Assembly (NCBI RefSeq): GCF_023715785.1
Contig: NZ_JAMBOX010000007.1
Span: forward strand, 1-64,000
Direction: 5' to 3'
Origin: Neobacillus niacini
Lineage (GTDB): Bacteria > Bacillota > Bacilli > Bacillales > Cytobacillaceae
DNA: 64,000 nt
Part shown: positions 50,785 to 60,082 of the stretch, piece by piece
Layout: each line of letters begins with the position of its first letter
Position numbering within the stretch: position 1 is the first letter of the stretch
The notes under the pieces: model-generated
The model's database searches: none
Told to the model about the DNA's origin: nothing
Seen by the model: the letters and a program-made list of their open reading frames with translations, nothing else
Program-made: the position numbers and the translations under genes

Positions 50785-50834
50785 TTGATACTAAAATAAA
50801 ATCATAATAAAACTATTGGAAAATTACGGATACC

Positions 50835-51050
50835 CTAACCAGCAATTCCCTTGGCAAGCAACAGGAGAAATACAAATACCAACACTGCTCCATTTAATAG
50901 TACACCCAATATTCCTGACAACCACTTCTTTGAAAGTACCGCAAATACAATACCCAATATCGAAAGTGTTCCTAGAACAATAATACCAAATGTCAAATTC
51001 GCATTAGGTCCTCTCATTACTAAAAATGAAATAATACTTGCAATAACCAT
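50835..51050 (-). CDS. Small membrane protein, perhaps N-terminally truncated
   Basis: This is a 71-residue frame with two hydrophobic helices (LTFGIIVLGTLSILGIVFAVL and ILGVLLNGAVLVFVFLLLL). A TAA lies directly before the ATG, and there is no ribosome binding site. The sequence starts inside what looks like a first helix (ASIISFLVMRG), so the usual N-terminus may be lost. A terminator follows. It may be a remnant of a Bacillus small membrane protein. Its role is unknown. Confidence 0.45.
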   Translation of the reverse strand: MVIASIISFLVMRGPNANLTFGIIVLGTLSILGIVFAVLSKKWLSGILGVLLNGAVLVFVFLLLLAKGIAG

Positions 51051-51098
51051 TTACGATAAGGAATCAGGTTTTGGCATTACTCAGTTTTCAAAATGTAA

Positions 51099-52079
51099 TT
51101 ATTGATGACCCATTATTGGGTGAGGCACATACGGCTCTTCCAGGAATGCTATTTCTTCCTGAGTTAATTTTACTGACAGTGCACCTAAGGCATCTTCGAG
51201 ATGGGATGCTTTTGTTACACCAATAATTGGAACTGTGACAGGTTGTTTCTGCAATACCCAGGCAAGGGCGATTTGAGCCCGGGCAACACCACGTTGCTCA
51301 GCCAGCGCAGCGACACGTTCCACCACAATTCGGTCTGCTTCAGCGGTTGATTTATAGAGTGTTTTCCCATATTCATCCTTCTCGGAACGGTAGGTTGTTT
51401 CCTCCCAATCCCGTGTTAATTTCCCTCTGGCTAACGGACTCCAAGGCATGACAGCAATTTTTTCTTCCTTGCAAAGCGGCAGCATTTCCCGCTCTTCTTC
51501 CCGGTACAATAGATTAAGATGATTCTGCATCGAGACAAACCTGGTCCAGCCATGCTTCTCCGCTATATGTAAGGCTTTTTGGAACTGCCAGGCGTACATG
51601 GAGGAGGCGCCAATATACCTTGCCTTCCCGGCTTTTACCACGTCATGCAAGGCTTCCATCGTTTCTTCAATTGGCGTATCGTAATCCCAACGATGGATTT
51701 GATAGAGGTCCACATAATCCGTTCCTAATCGTTTCAAGCTTTTATCGATTTCACTCATAATCGCCTTGCGAGAAAGGCCGGCCCCATTTGGACCTTGATT
51801 CATACGATTGTACACCTTCGTCGCAATGACAATCTCATCTCGATTGGCAAAATCCTTTAACGCCCGTCCAACAATTTCTTCACTGGTACCGTCTGAATAA
51901 ACATTCGCTGTATCGAAGAAATTAATTCCGGCATCGAGAGCCATCTTGATGATCGGGCGGCTTTTCTCCTCATCAAGCACCCAATGATGACTCCCGCGCT
52001 CCGGCACTCCAAAACTCATGCAGCCGACACAAAGACGGGATACATCCATGCCTGTATTGCCAAACTTCACATAATCCAT
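51099..52079 (-). CDS. Aldo/keto reductase
   Basis: This is a 326-residue TIM-barrel oxidoreductase. The AKR tetrad is visible: Asp in NFFDTANVYSDGTSEE, the Tyr of the same segment, Lys in IATKVYNRM, His in DLYQIHRWD. NADPH-binding residues are in MPWSPLARGKLTR and the C-terminal PIIGVTKASHLEDAL. It reduces aldehydes or ketones with NADPH; the class is the YajO/YccK-like one. AAATGAGGGA precedes the ATG. Monocistronic. Confidence 0.92.
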   Translation of the reverse strand: MDYVKFGNTGMDVSRLCVGCMSFGVPERGSHHWVLDEEKSRPIIKMALDAGINFFDTANVYSDGTSEEIVGRALKDFANRDEIVIATKVYNRMNQGPNGAGLSRKAIMSEIDKSLKRLGTDYVDLYQIHRWDYDTPIEETMEALHDVVKAGKARYIGASSMYAWQFQKALHIAEKHGWTRFVSMQNHLNLLYREEEREMLPLCKEEKIAVMPWSPLARGKLTRDWEETTYRSEKDEYGKTLYKSTAEADRIVVERVAALAEQRGVARAQIALAWVLQKQPVTVPIIGVTKASHLEDALGALSVKLTQEEIAFLEEPYVPHPIMGHQ

Positions 52080-52106
52080 TTGAGATCCCTCATTTCTGTT
52101 TTACCG

Positions 52107-52940
52107 TTACATTTTTATTTTACCTGCTTGTCCTTCGAAAAGGTAAATGGCAGCTTTTGCTTTTTTTCTAGTTTCACCATTAAAATACTTGCGGTTTGCT
52201 CCAGACAGAAGTGGAGAATAAATAAACTCTTCTATAACCCTGTCATCCTTACAATTGATAGGGCGTTTAAGCTTTTGAGTGAGTTGATTTTTTTCTAATA
52301 GCAGAGATTTGGGGTTCAACAATTGTAAAGCATTAGTTCCCATCGCAATGATAACATCTGGAGAACAGAAAATGATTTCTTTAAAAATCAGCTCCCTGCT
52401 GAGTTCCTCGCATTCTGCCAACCATTTTTGCCTCTGTTTTTGGTCAACTTGATGGTTTTGCTGCCTTTTACCTTTAGGATAGACCTTTTTTGCGTCCGTC
52501 ACATAAATATAGTCCATGTCTAACTCCAGGTCTGTTATAAAAAAGTCACGAGCATCCTTCCAGCTTTTAAAAGGAGTAAGGCCAAATCTAGTAATATAGG
52601 TATGAATGTCATCTGGATGAATTTCATGATTCATAAGATTGGCATAAAAGACAATACTGCCTGCATCTAGTGAATTCGAGTCTTGTGAAATGACAAAATA
52701 CCGAGTTTTTCTATCGTTTGAAAAATAGTTCTTTCCCCAATAGGGAAGATCGGCTCCAATTCTCTCAGAATGGCGCTGTTGCGTATGAATCAAATATTGG
52801 GCTTCCCGTGAAAAGTGATGGTTTGGATGCGTTTTCTGAAAAACTTTAAAAGCCGTTTGCTCGTTGTATCGATCCTGCGGGTAAATCCCATAGGGTCTAA
52901 ATATTTCTCCAAGCTCTTTAATTTTGATTAAATCATTCAT
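52107..52940 (-). CDS. Divergent uracil-DNA glycosylase-superfamily protein
   Basis: This is a 277-residue protein. I read a UDG-like fold from RYFVISQDSNSLDAGSI (place of the GQDP motif), YIYVTDAKKVYPKG (TN..K-like region), and EIIFCSPDVIIAMGTNALQLL, the central strand-helix typical of the superfamily (as in PDVIVALG). The usual HPSP motif is replaced by YSPLLSGANRKYF. The catalytic Asp/His pair is thus uncertain. It may be a DNA repair glycosylase with altered residues or an uncharacterised nucleic-acid-binding relative. It lies 27 bases upstream of the aldo/keto reductase on the same strand. Confidence 0.65.
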   Translation of the reverse strand: MNDLIKIKELGEIFRPYGIYPQDRYNEQTAFKVFQKTHPNHHFSREAQYLIHTQQRHSERIGADLPYWGKNYFSNDRKTRYFVISQDSNSLDAGSIVFYANLMNHEIHPDDIHTYITRFGLTPFKSWKDARDFFITDLELDMDYIYVTDAKKVYPKGKRQQNHQVDQKQRQKWLAECEELSRELIFKEIIFCSPDVIIAMGTNALQLLNPKSLLLEKNQLTQKLKRPINCKDDRVIEEFIYSPLLSGANRKYFNGETRKKAKAAIYLFEGQAGKIKM

Positions 52941-53059
52941 ACATTCCGCCCTTTCGATGATTATAAAGAGAAAGACCTTATTTCCTATTATAATCCAGGG
53001 GGCATGTCGGAAAATGTCTAATTATAAAACTAAAATCAGAAAATTTGGGCAAAAAAGCC

Positions 53060-53105
53060 ACAGGGACAGTTCTAGAGGCTTTATATGCCACTAGAACCGT
53101 CCCTG
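53060..53105 (-). terminator. GGGACGGTTC-type palindrome after helD
   Basis: ACAGGGACAGTTCTAG and CTAGAACCGTCCCTGT form 16-base arms with one mismatch and an inner GGC/GCC pair. On the minus strand a CTTTTTT follows, so it works as the helD terminator. It is a member of the repeat family seen at 37475. Confidence 0.8.
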
Positions 53106-53124
53106 TTTTCGCTATGCCGGCCCT

Positions 53125-55431
53125 TTAAGCATCGAAATGTTCCGAGTCCACTTTATTTAATAAAAAGTCCGAAGGAGCCTTTCCGTACAAATATAACCGA
53201 TGCAACGGCCTCGTCATCGAAACATACAACAATTTAATGTCCAGGTCCATCAGTGAGTAAACTTCTTCCAAACAGACAATCAAAACGGCATCAAACTCTA
53301 AGCCTTTTGACAAATAAGATGGCAGAATCACGATGTGCCCCTTCTTCATTTCTTGTTTTTCTTCCAATAGCTGAATGGGAAGATGACTTTTTTCAAAAAG
53401 TTTTTGGATTCTCAAACATTCCTTTTCGGTCCGTCCAATCAGCGCGATGGAGTGCAGTTCCTCCTCTTTTAGTGAGGCAATATCTTGTTCCAACTGCAGC
53501 CTTACCTGTTCCGGATTTACCGGGTCTATCTTTTTAAAGCAGGGTTTTTGGCCATGTCGAATGACGGGTTCCACTTTAGGCAAGTCTTGGTCCATCAACA
53601 TTAGGATATCGTTCGCCACATTCATGATTTCAACCGTGGTTCGATAGCTTTTTTGCAGTGCCTGATAATTCGCATTCGGAAAAATATCCTGAAGTACCGG
53701 TGTCCAGCTATTTAAGCCGCGGTAAGAATGAATTCCTTGCGCCAAATCTCCTACAATCGTAAATAGCTCGGATTCAAAGCCTTCCTTTAAGGCGGCGAAT
53801 TGAAAATAGCTGTAATCCTGTGCTTCATCTATGAAGACACTGCGCATTTTAAATGGTTCCTCGATGCCTTCCAGCTTTGCCTTCATATAAAAAAGCGGAG
53901 CTAAATCCTCCAGCTCGAATGCACCTCGCTCAAAGATTCGCTGACAATATTTACTGAGAACCTTGCATTCTTGATCAGTAAGAGTAGTGGAATACTGACG
54001 GATACTTTCAGGTGAAGACATTAGCTCCATATACAAGGCAAAAATATCTTTCATCACAAACGCAGCCATATATTTTTTTACAACGACCTTTGACTCCTGT
54101 TCAATCCTCTTCTTTCGTTGGTCTACCCGATCCATTAAGCTGGTTACTTTTTGCTGTCGCTTCTCCGGGTCCAGCCTCCTGTTATAAAGGACACCATCGA
54201 GCGCTTCTTCATATTTCTTATTAAGATTCGTTAACATAACCGATTTTTTCTTTTTTACATCCTCTTCTAATAGGCTTTTTATTTTTCCAAGCCTTTTGTA
54301 GATTGGTAAATAAGTATATTCTTTTAAAAATAAGGCCCTCAGCCTTTTGCCCTTCATGAGGACGGAATTTTCAACGACAACATCTTCGCTCGGGGCAAGA
54401 TTACTTTCCAATTCATTTACAAATCGATTGATTAATTCCTTAAATTCTAGCGAACCTTTATATCTCGAAACCCATTGCATCGATTTATTCGTTCCGTTCC
54501 CCTCAATCAGTTTCATCAGCTTGGCATTTGGCGAAAATAGTTTTATTTTCTGCGCTAAGCAGCTTCGCATAAAATCAATGTAGGTCGTTTGGTTGATTTT
54601 GTTGACCCCTAATTCCGGCAAGACGGCGGATATATAATCTATAAACAAGCGGTTTGGTGCGAGAATCATTAATTTTTCTGGAGGAAATTGAAATCCAAAG
54701 GAATAGAGGAAATAAGATATTCTATGAAGTGCGATGGTTGTTTTCCCGCTTCCAGCGGCTCCTTGAACAATTATGGGCCGCGTCAGTGATGCCCGGATGA
54801 CTTCATTTTGCTCATTTTGAATCGTCGCCACGATTTCCGTTAAGCGATTATCGGCTTTACCTGCTAAAGATTTTTGCAAAAGCTCATCGTGGGTTGTCAG
54901 ATCGATGTCATTCATTTCTTTTAATAAACCGTCGACAATGTCATACTGTCGCTTTAATGAAAGGTACCCGGTTTGTGTCTCCCCATAGGCATCATAAGAC
55001 ACCTCTCCCAACCGGCCGTCATAGTAAACATTGGCGATTGGGGACCGCCAATCCACAATAATCGGCTGCTGGGTGACACGGTCAAATAAGGATACTTTTC
55101 CTATGTACAAGATTTCTTCTTTTTTCGTGCTATCGCTGGTATAATCAATCCTTGAAAAATAGGGCTTGCCGATCACGCTTTCAAGTCGTTTTAATTCAGT
55201 TTCCGCCAATTCAAGAAAACTGGCATTCGCGAGGAGGTCTGTGTAGCTCGCACTGCTGTCCTTTGAATTCAGTTCGGAAAAAGATTGTTTCATATTTTCC
55301 ACGAAAAATTCTTTATTGCCCTTCGAAATTTCTAAAACGGTGCGGATATATTCCTTGGTAAACTCTAAGCGCTCCGCTTCTGCCTGATAGTCCTTATGGT
55401 CACGGACAGAAACTCGATTGTTGGTACTCAT
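53125..55431 (-). CDS. helD: HelD-type UvrD-like helicase (RNA polymerase recycling factor)
   Basis: This is a 768-residue SF1 ATPase. Walker A is GAAGSGKTTIALHR (about 224-237), Walker B is FIDEAQDYSYFQFAALK, and later motifs include VGDLAQGIHSYRGLNSW, LQKSYRTTVEIMNVAND and LYVSMTRPLHRLYLYG. The N-terminal region (1-90) is a long charged coiled coil of the type that enters the RNA polymerase channel, and a long insert is rich in Lys/Arg. Length and layout match B. subtilis HelD, which frees stalled RNA polymerase from DNA. Its transcript ends at a dispersed palindrome. Confidence 0.92.
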   Translation of the reverse strand: MSTNNRVSVRDHKDYQAEAERLEFTKEYIRTVLEISKGNKEFFVENMKQSFSELNSKDSSASYTDLLANASFLELAETELKRLESVIGKPYFSRIDYTSDSTKKEEILYIGKVSLFDRVTQQPIIVDWRSPIANVYYDGRLGEVSYDAYGETQTGYLSLKRQYDIVDGLLKEMNDIDLTTHDELLQKSLAGKADNRLTEIVATIQNEQNEVIRASLTRPIIVQGAAGSGKTTIALHRISYFLYSFGFQFPPEKLMILAPNRLFIDYISAVLPELGVNKINQTTYIDFMRSCLAQKIKLFSPNAKLMKLIEGNGTNKSMQWVSRYKGSLEFKELINRFVNELESNLAPSEDVVVENSVLMKGKRLRALFLKEYTYLPIYKRLGKIKSLLEEDVKKKKSVMLTNLNKKYEEALDGVLYNRRLDPEKRQQKVTSLMDRVDQRKKRIEQESKVVVKKYMAAFVMKDIFALYMELMSSPESIRQYSTTLTDQECKVLSKYCQRIFERGAFELEDLAPLFYMKAKLEGIEEPFKMRSVFIDEAQDYSYFQFAALKEGFESELFTIVGDLAQGIHSYRGLNSWTPVLQDIFPNANYQALQKSYRTTVEIMNVANDILMLMDQDLPKVEPVIRHGQKPCFKKIDPVNPEQVRLQLEQDIASLKEEELHSIALIGRTEKECLRIQKLFEKSHLPIQLLEEKQEMKKGHIVILPSYLSKGLEFDAVLIVCLEEVYSLMDLDIKLLYVSMTRPLHRLYLYGKAPSDFLLNKVDSEHFDA

Positions 55432-55596
55432 CCAGTCACCTCACTAGGTAATTTTGGAAGTATGGGATAATTAGATTAAACCAAGGCTCAATTGGTAGTC
55501 AAGTTTTATCCCTTTATTAACCAATACTCTTTACTAAAGAAAGCTGCACGATTAGGATTAAGGGCAGCCTTCTTAGCATGCACTAGGCAGAAAAAG

Positions 55597-56007
55597 TTAT
55601 GGGACAATTATTGGCGGCATGACGGATTCTTCTTCAAGAACATTTATACCCCCAACGACTTCATAAGCCGAACCGATTGATACAAGCAAATCTCCTGTGA
55701 TAGCAATTTTTTGCTCCTGAAGAATCTTAATGAGATCTGTTTCATTAATTTGCCTTGATACGGAGAGCGCCTCCAGCAGTTGTCCAATAGTTCTAATCCA
55801 TACACCCGTCAATATTTGTTGTTCTCCAACCCGATTGGTATCTTCCTCTAATTGGAAAATCCCTGTTAAGCCTTTTAGCTCGATCAGCTGACCAACCACT
55901 TGAATCCAAAGGCCTAGGGCAACCTCTTTTTCTAATTTTTTTATCTCCTTACTTTTTTGGTCACTTTTATTGTTGCTGTTTTTGTTCATTTGCTTTGGAT
56001 CATTCAT
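55597..56007 (-). CDS. Hypothetical repeat protein (DUF6944-like)
   Basis: This is a protein of about 136 residues. After an Asn/Lys-rich disordered start (KQMNKNSNNKSDQKSKE) come three similar segments, GLWIQVVGQLIELKGLTG, GVWIRTIGQLLEALSVS and GDLLVSIGSAYEVVGG, each about 40 residues apart. It looks like the DUF6944 repetitive family of Bacillus; the function is not known. ATG at 56007 with GGGGG 9 bases upstream is chosen over an in-frame ATG 8 codons earlier. Confidence 0.65.
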   Translation of the reverse strand: MNDPKQMNKNSNNKSDQKSKEIKKLEKEVALGLWIQVVGQLIELKGLTGIFQLEEDTNRVGEQQILTGVWIRTIGQLLEALSVSRQINETDLIKILQEQKIAITGDLLVSIGSAYEVVGGINVLEEESVMPPIIVP

Positions 56008-56116
56008 GATTACCGACCCCCTAAAACTCAAATTACAATAATTTATGTAAAATGAGAATAAGAGTGTCTTCCGGATTCACATGGACTACAAAGAATTTTC
56101 TTGTTTTTCCGAAAAA

Positions 56117-56145
56117 CAAAAAACACCCAGAAATGATTGGTGTTT
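56117..56145 (-). terminator. Terminator after cysteine desulfurase gene
   Basis: On the minus strand AAACACC and GGGTGTTT pair across an 11-base loop, followed by TTTTG. It lies 75 bases after the stop codon. Confidence 0.6.
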
Positions 56146-56219
56146 CAACATTTATTAGGTGTTTTATCGTTTTTAAAATTTCTAAAGTGAACAATTCGGA
56201 GGAATGAGTCTCTTTACCT

Positions 56220-57338
56220 TTAATTTAGCGTTTCCTTTATCCATTCCAATACCTGGTTGATTTCATCTTTTGTCGTATGTCTGCCCAAGCTAAATCGGAT
56301 AGCCCCCATCCCCACCTCTTCAGGAACGTTCATTTCCTTTAATACCGGTGAAAGTTCGATGCTGCCGGCATGACAAGCGGAACCGGTTGAGGCTGCTAAT
56401 TGAGGGATTGCATCTAGCAAGTCTTGACCTATTTTTCTGACAAAACTGACATTCAAGGTATTAGGCAGTCGTTCCTCTGGATGACCATTTAATTGAACAC
56501 CATCTCCAAATGCTTCCTTTAACTCGTTCCAGAAATCGTTCGTCAGTTCTTTTAATTCCGGGTTTCCTAGGTGGGTTTTAACAATTTCACATGCTTTCCC
56601 GAGGCCGACTGCCAACAAGGTATTTTCCGTTCCTGCCCGTAGCCCGAATTCATGACCGGCCCCATGAATGAGAGGTTCGAGTGCAATTCCCTGCCTTATG
56701 TACAGCGCTCCAATTCCTTTAGGAGCATACAGTTTATGGCCAGCAATTGTCAGCATATGGACATTTAGCTCGTTCACATTGATAGGCACTTTTCCCACTG
56801 ATTGGGACGCATCGGTATGGAAGGCGATTCCGTACCTTTCTGCTAGTTGTCCAATTTCTTGAATCGGCTGCAGGCTCCCGGTTTCATTATTGGAGTGCAT
56901 GATTGAAATCAAAATGGTCTCTTTTGTGATGGCTTTTTCAATTTCTTGTGGTGACACTCGACCGTACTGATCTACACCTACATAGGTCACCTTGGCCCCG
57001 ATTTTCTCAAGGAATTTACATGGGTTCATCACCGCCGGATGTTCGATTTTCGATGTGATGATGTGGTTTCCTTTGTGCTTATTTTTAAAATAAAAACCTT
57101 TTAACGCCAGGTTATTCGCTTCGCTTCCCCCACTGGTAAAGATAATTTCCCCAGGAGAACAGCCTATTAAGCCGGCAACCTGTTTCCTTGCGTTCTGCAT
57201 TAGTTCTTTCACTGGTGCCCCAGCCCAATGCAGCGCGGACGGATTTCCATAAAAATCGTGGAGCAGCGGCATCATGGCGTCGATTACCTCGGGGGCAATT
57301 GGCGTGCTGGCATTGTAATCTAAATAAATTTGTTGCAT
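56220..57338 (-). CDS. Cysteine desulfurase (NifS/IscS family)
   Basis: This is a 372-residue fold-type I PLP enzyme. It has YLDYNASTPIAPEV, FTSGGSEANNLALKG, HSNNETGSLQPI, FHTDASQSVGKVPI, the PLP lysine K202 in IAGHKLYAPKG, and the persulfide cysteine C322 in STGSACHAGS. It removes sulfur from cysteine for Fe-S clusters or tRNA thiolation. Neither an IscU-type scaffold nor mnmA is adjacent, so the acceptor is uncertain. The 52-bp tandem repeat array begins about 60 bases upstream of its start codon, within its likely promoter region. Confidence 0.9.
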   Translation of the reverse strand: MQQIYLDYNASTPIAPEVIDAMMPLLHDFYGNPSALHWAGAPVKELMQNARKQVAGLIGCSPGEIIFTSGGSEANNLALKGFYFKNKHKGNHIITSKIEHPAVMNPCKFLEKIGAKVTYVGVDQYGRVSPQEIEKAITKETILISIMHSNNETGSLQPIQEIGQLAERYGIAFHTDASQSVGKVPINVNELNVHMLTIAGHKLYAPKGIGALYIRQGIALEPLIHGAGHEFGLRAGTENTLLAVGLGKACEIVKTHLGNPELKELTNDFWNELKEAFGDGVQLNGHPEERLPNTLNVSFVRKIGQDLLDAIPQLAASTGSACHAGSIELSPVLKEMNVPEEVGMGAIRFSLGRHTTKDEINQVLEWIKETLN

Positions 57339-57398
57339 TTAGTGATGCATTCCTTCCCTGAATTAAATTTGGTTTGTTGTTGCATATCAGTTCTATTT

Positions 57399-58022
57399 GA
57401 CCGTGTCCTGGGTTATTTCTTCTTCTCGGTCGTTTAGAGATGTTCTTATCGACCGTGTCCTTAATTTTTTCACGTTCTCGGTAGTTTAGAGGCCTCGTTA
57501 TCGACCGTGTCCTGGTTTTTTTCATCGTCTCGGTCGTTTAGAGACGTTCTTATCGACTGTGGCCTTGTTTTTTTCGCCTTCTCGGTCGTTTAGAGCCGTT
57601 CTTATCGACCGTGTCCTGGTTTTTTTCACCTTCTCGGTCGTTTAGAGACGTTCTTATCGACCGTGTCCTGGTTTTTTTCATCGTCTCGGTCGTTTAGAGC
57701 CGTTCTTATCGACCGTGTCCTGGTTTTTTTCGCCTTCTCGGTCGTTTAGAGCCGTTCTTATCGACCGTGTCCTGGTTTTTTTCATCGTCTCGGTCGTTTA
57801 GAGACGTTCTTATCGACTGTGGCCTTGTTTTTTTCGCCTTCTCGGTCGTTTAGAGAAGTTCTTATCGACCGTGTCCTGGTTTTTTTCACCTGTTCGGTCG
57901 TTTAGAGCCGTTCTTATCGACCGGTACCTTGTTTTTTTCACCTGCTCGGTTGTTTAGAGCCGTTCTTATCGACCGGTACCTTGTTTTTTTCACCGTCTCG
58001 GTCGTTTAGAGCCGTTCTATGG
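57399..58022. repeat. Twelve-unit 52-bp tandem repeat array
   Basis: Twelve units start at 57399, 57451, 57503, 57555, 57607, 57659, 57711, 57763, 57815, 57867, 57919 and 57971, each exactly 52 bases. A unit has GACCGTGTCCTGG, a T6-T7 run, a variable CACCTTCT-like part, CGGTCGTTTAGAG and a (C/A)CGTTCTTATC end. CGGTCG and CGACCG form a hairpin across unit joints. Units 4 and 9 share a GACTGTGGCC variant, showing a five-unit block duplication. 52 is not a multiple of three, so it is not a coding repeat. It fills the gap between two minus-strand genes. Confidence 0.93.
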
Positions 58023-58034
58023 ACCAAGCTTCTT

Positions 58035-59969
58035 TTAAACACTCATTATTAATCGTAAAGAAGAACAAAACTTTAAGAGTTCTTGCGTATATTCAGGATA
58101 ATATAGACCTGTTTCGTATTGGGTCAGCGTGAGAATTTCCCGTACCGTTCTCTTGCCGTCCATCCAGTAAAAAAGGAAGTCAGCATACCCCATTGGCACA
58201 TTTCCCTCGACTTCTTTCAACCAATGGTATCGGTCTTCAAACGGAAGATCCTTGATTTCATCACCCATACGGACCGGTGCTTGATACGTTCTCCGATAAA
58301 CCGCATTTAACCATTTTTCACCAAGCACATCACCGGATTCAATAATAGCTCCCTCTTTTTCTACCAATTCAAAGATCAAATCCGCATGTTTTGAAATTAG
58401 CTCTTTCTTTTGGCCAATATACTCTACCAGACTCTTAAACTGACGCAGCTTCGCATAAGACACCAGCTGGCCCAAGGCTTCATCCTCATAACTAACATAA
58501 AAAGACAATGCCTCCGTTGAAAGTTTACTTTTTAAAACAAATTCTCTAGCCTTATGAAGGTTTGCGCCTATTTGCCCAATATGGTTAGTAGCATAGTCTA
58601 GCCAATCCCCCTCTTCCCCATTCGCCAACCCATAACTGTACAACGCTGCGGCTCCACCCACTAGCTTCATCATGTTTTCATCCAAATGGTTCGTAGAGTC
58701 GGAGGATGTATGATAATACTTGTCAGGCCACTGAATAAGCATCGGGCATGGAATTCCAATTGTAGGGTCGGAAATAATATAATGATCGCTCCCGCCGGAG
58801 AAACGAGTAGAAACATAATTCACGGTGCTATAATTTGTTGTTCCCGAGAAAGTCTCTATGTTGTTTGCCAGCTCTTCCACCAGCTTATAAGCAAACTGGT
58901 CGACAAATGTAGGTATGGCCATCGGGGGCTGCTCCACACACAACGGGCCTCCGCCTATCTTTTGGTCGGCGCCGACCATATCCAGGTTCAATGCCGCAAT
59001 CGTGTTCGGAATCCTATCGGGATGCTGATGGAAATAAGCAGCGGTTCCCGTCATTTCCGGCATCAGCAAAAATCGGATGCCCAGTTCTGGCTGAGGGAGA
59101 TTCCCTTCCTTGATGAGACGCGTTAACGTCCGCATCACTTCCATTAATGTCCCCGGGCCAGAGGCATTGTCCTTCCCACCCGGATAAGGATGACAGAGGT
59201 GGCTAACGAGCAGGATTTCTTTGTCGATTTTTCCGGGGATAAAATATTCAATATTTTCAAAGTGGCCATCCTCCAAATGCGCCCTAACGAAGGCTTTCAA
59301 CTGGACCTTTTGTTGTTTGGCTAGCTGGCGCAGTTCTTCCCCAATCCTCGGAGAGACAACAAACCCAAATGATTTAACTTCCTCTTCTGTATGCCACCAG
59401 TAGGAGGTGTATTGCCTAGTATCCGGCATGTCCATCCGGGTGCGGATAGGTGGAAATTCACTGAGATTATCAAATATAAGTCCGGCACACTTGTATTTTT
59501 CTACAGCTAACATATGTATAATGAACTGGTTGCCTCGGACAAGAGCGAGTTTCCCCTCAAGGTCGAGTCCTTCATAACTGCTTTCTTCCTCGGCATTTTC
59601 AATGACAATTAATTCAGCCACTAACCCACCATCAGGTGTAGAAATACTCCTCTGTACAACGGAAATCTCTTCCTCTGTGAATCTGGCAAGCCTCTTCCTT
59701 ACCGGCGACTCAATCCATAGTTCAGCCTGTTCGCAGGACCATTCTTGAAAAGAACGATGGGATAGAAATCTTTCGCCAAATTGGGCAGGATACGAAACTA
59801 GTTCTGCCTCGACCCCATCTCGCTTTAATAACGAAACCACTTCCTGCGCAGCCTGCCGATAACCGGGTGATGCCTGGATGCGGTGATACTGGGCGATGCG
59901 TTCCGCATAGCGAAAGGCTTGCCTGCCGGACATTTCTTCCTCCAAAACCTTTTTCCAACTGGTGAACAT
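58035..59969 (-). CDS. DUF4910 / M28-type aminopeptidase-like protein
   Basis: This is a protein of about 644 residues. A PA-like insert (about 110-230) is followed by an M28-like zinc peptidase core: ILLVSHLCHPYPGGKDNASG (His and Asp ligands), RFLLMPEMTGTAAYFHQHP (Glu pair region), NLDMVGADQK (Asp ligand) and the late GSDHYIISDP, WPDKYYHTSSDSTNHLD. A C-terminal helical part of about 150 residues ends in a winged-helix-like segment (KRTVREILTLTQYETG). ATG at 59969 with GGAGG 8 bases before it; frames further upstream have no support. No signal peptide, so a cytosolic peptidase. Substrate unknown. Confidence 0.82.
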   Translation of the reverse strand: MFTSWKKVLEEEMSGRQAFRYAERIAQYHRIQASPGYRQAAQEVVSLLKRDGVEAELVSYPAQFGERFLSHRSFQEWSCEQAELWIESPVRKRLARFTEEEISVVQRSISTPDGGLVAELIVIENAEEESSYEGLDLEGKLALVRGNQFIIHMLAVEKYKCAGLIFDNLSEFPPIRTRMDMPDTRQYTSYWWHTEEEVKSFGFVVSPRIGEELRQLAKQQKVQLKAFVRAHLEDGHFENIEYFIPGKIDKEILLVSHLCHPYPGGKDNASGPGTLMEVMRTLTRLIKEGNLPQPELGIRFLLMPEMTGTAAYFHQHPDRIPNTIAALNLDMVGADQKIGGGPLCVEQPPMAIPTFVDQFAYKLVEELANNIETFSGTTNYSTVNYVSTRFSGGSDHYIISDPTIGIPCPMLIQWPDKYYHTSSDSTNHLDENMMKLVGGAAALYSYGLANGEEGDWLDYATNHIGQIGANLHKAREFVLKSKLSTEALSFYVSYEDEALGQLVSYAKLRQFKSLVEYIGQKKELISKHADLIFELVEKEGAIIESGDVLGEKWLNAVYRRTYQAPVRMGDEIKDLPFEDRYHWLKEVEGNVPMGYADFLFYWMDGKRTVREILTLTQYETGLYYPEYTQELLKFCSSLRLIMSV

Positions 59970-60011
59970 AGGAAAACCTCCAACCTGCTTTTCTATTATT
60001 TTATCAAAAAA

Positions 60012-60056
60012 ACAGGGGGACGGGTCTTTCTGCAAACAAACAATACCGTCCCTTTT
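60012..60056 (-). terminator. GGGACGG-type palindrome after cwlJ
   Basis: GGGACGG and CCGTCCC arms with a long loop are followed on the minus strand by CCTGTTTTTTT, 27 bases after the cwlJ stop codon. It is a member of the GGGACGG repeat family. Confidence 0.7.
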
Positions 60057-60082
60057 TGAAAAAGCCGACTAAAAAACCAAGT

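Noticed and set aside
57112-57525. Minus-strand reading frame of 137 codons running from the repeat array into the cysteine desulfurase gene
   Set aside because: It overlaps the clear desulfurase gene in another frame and its other half is tandem-repeat sequence, so it is a shadow frame.
57399-58022. CRISPR array
   Set aside because: The 52-base units are conserved throughout, with no unique spacers between short repeats, and no cas genes are near. It is a plain tandem repeat.
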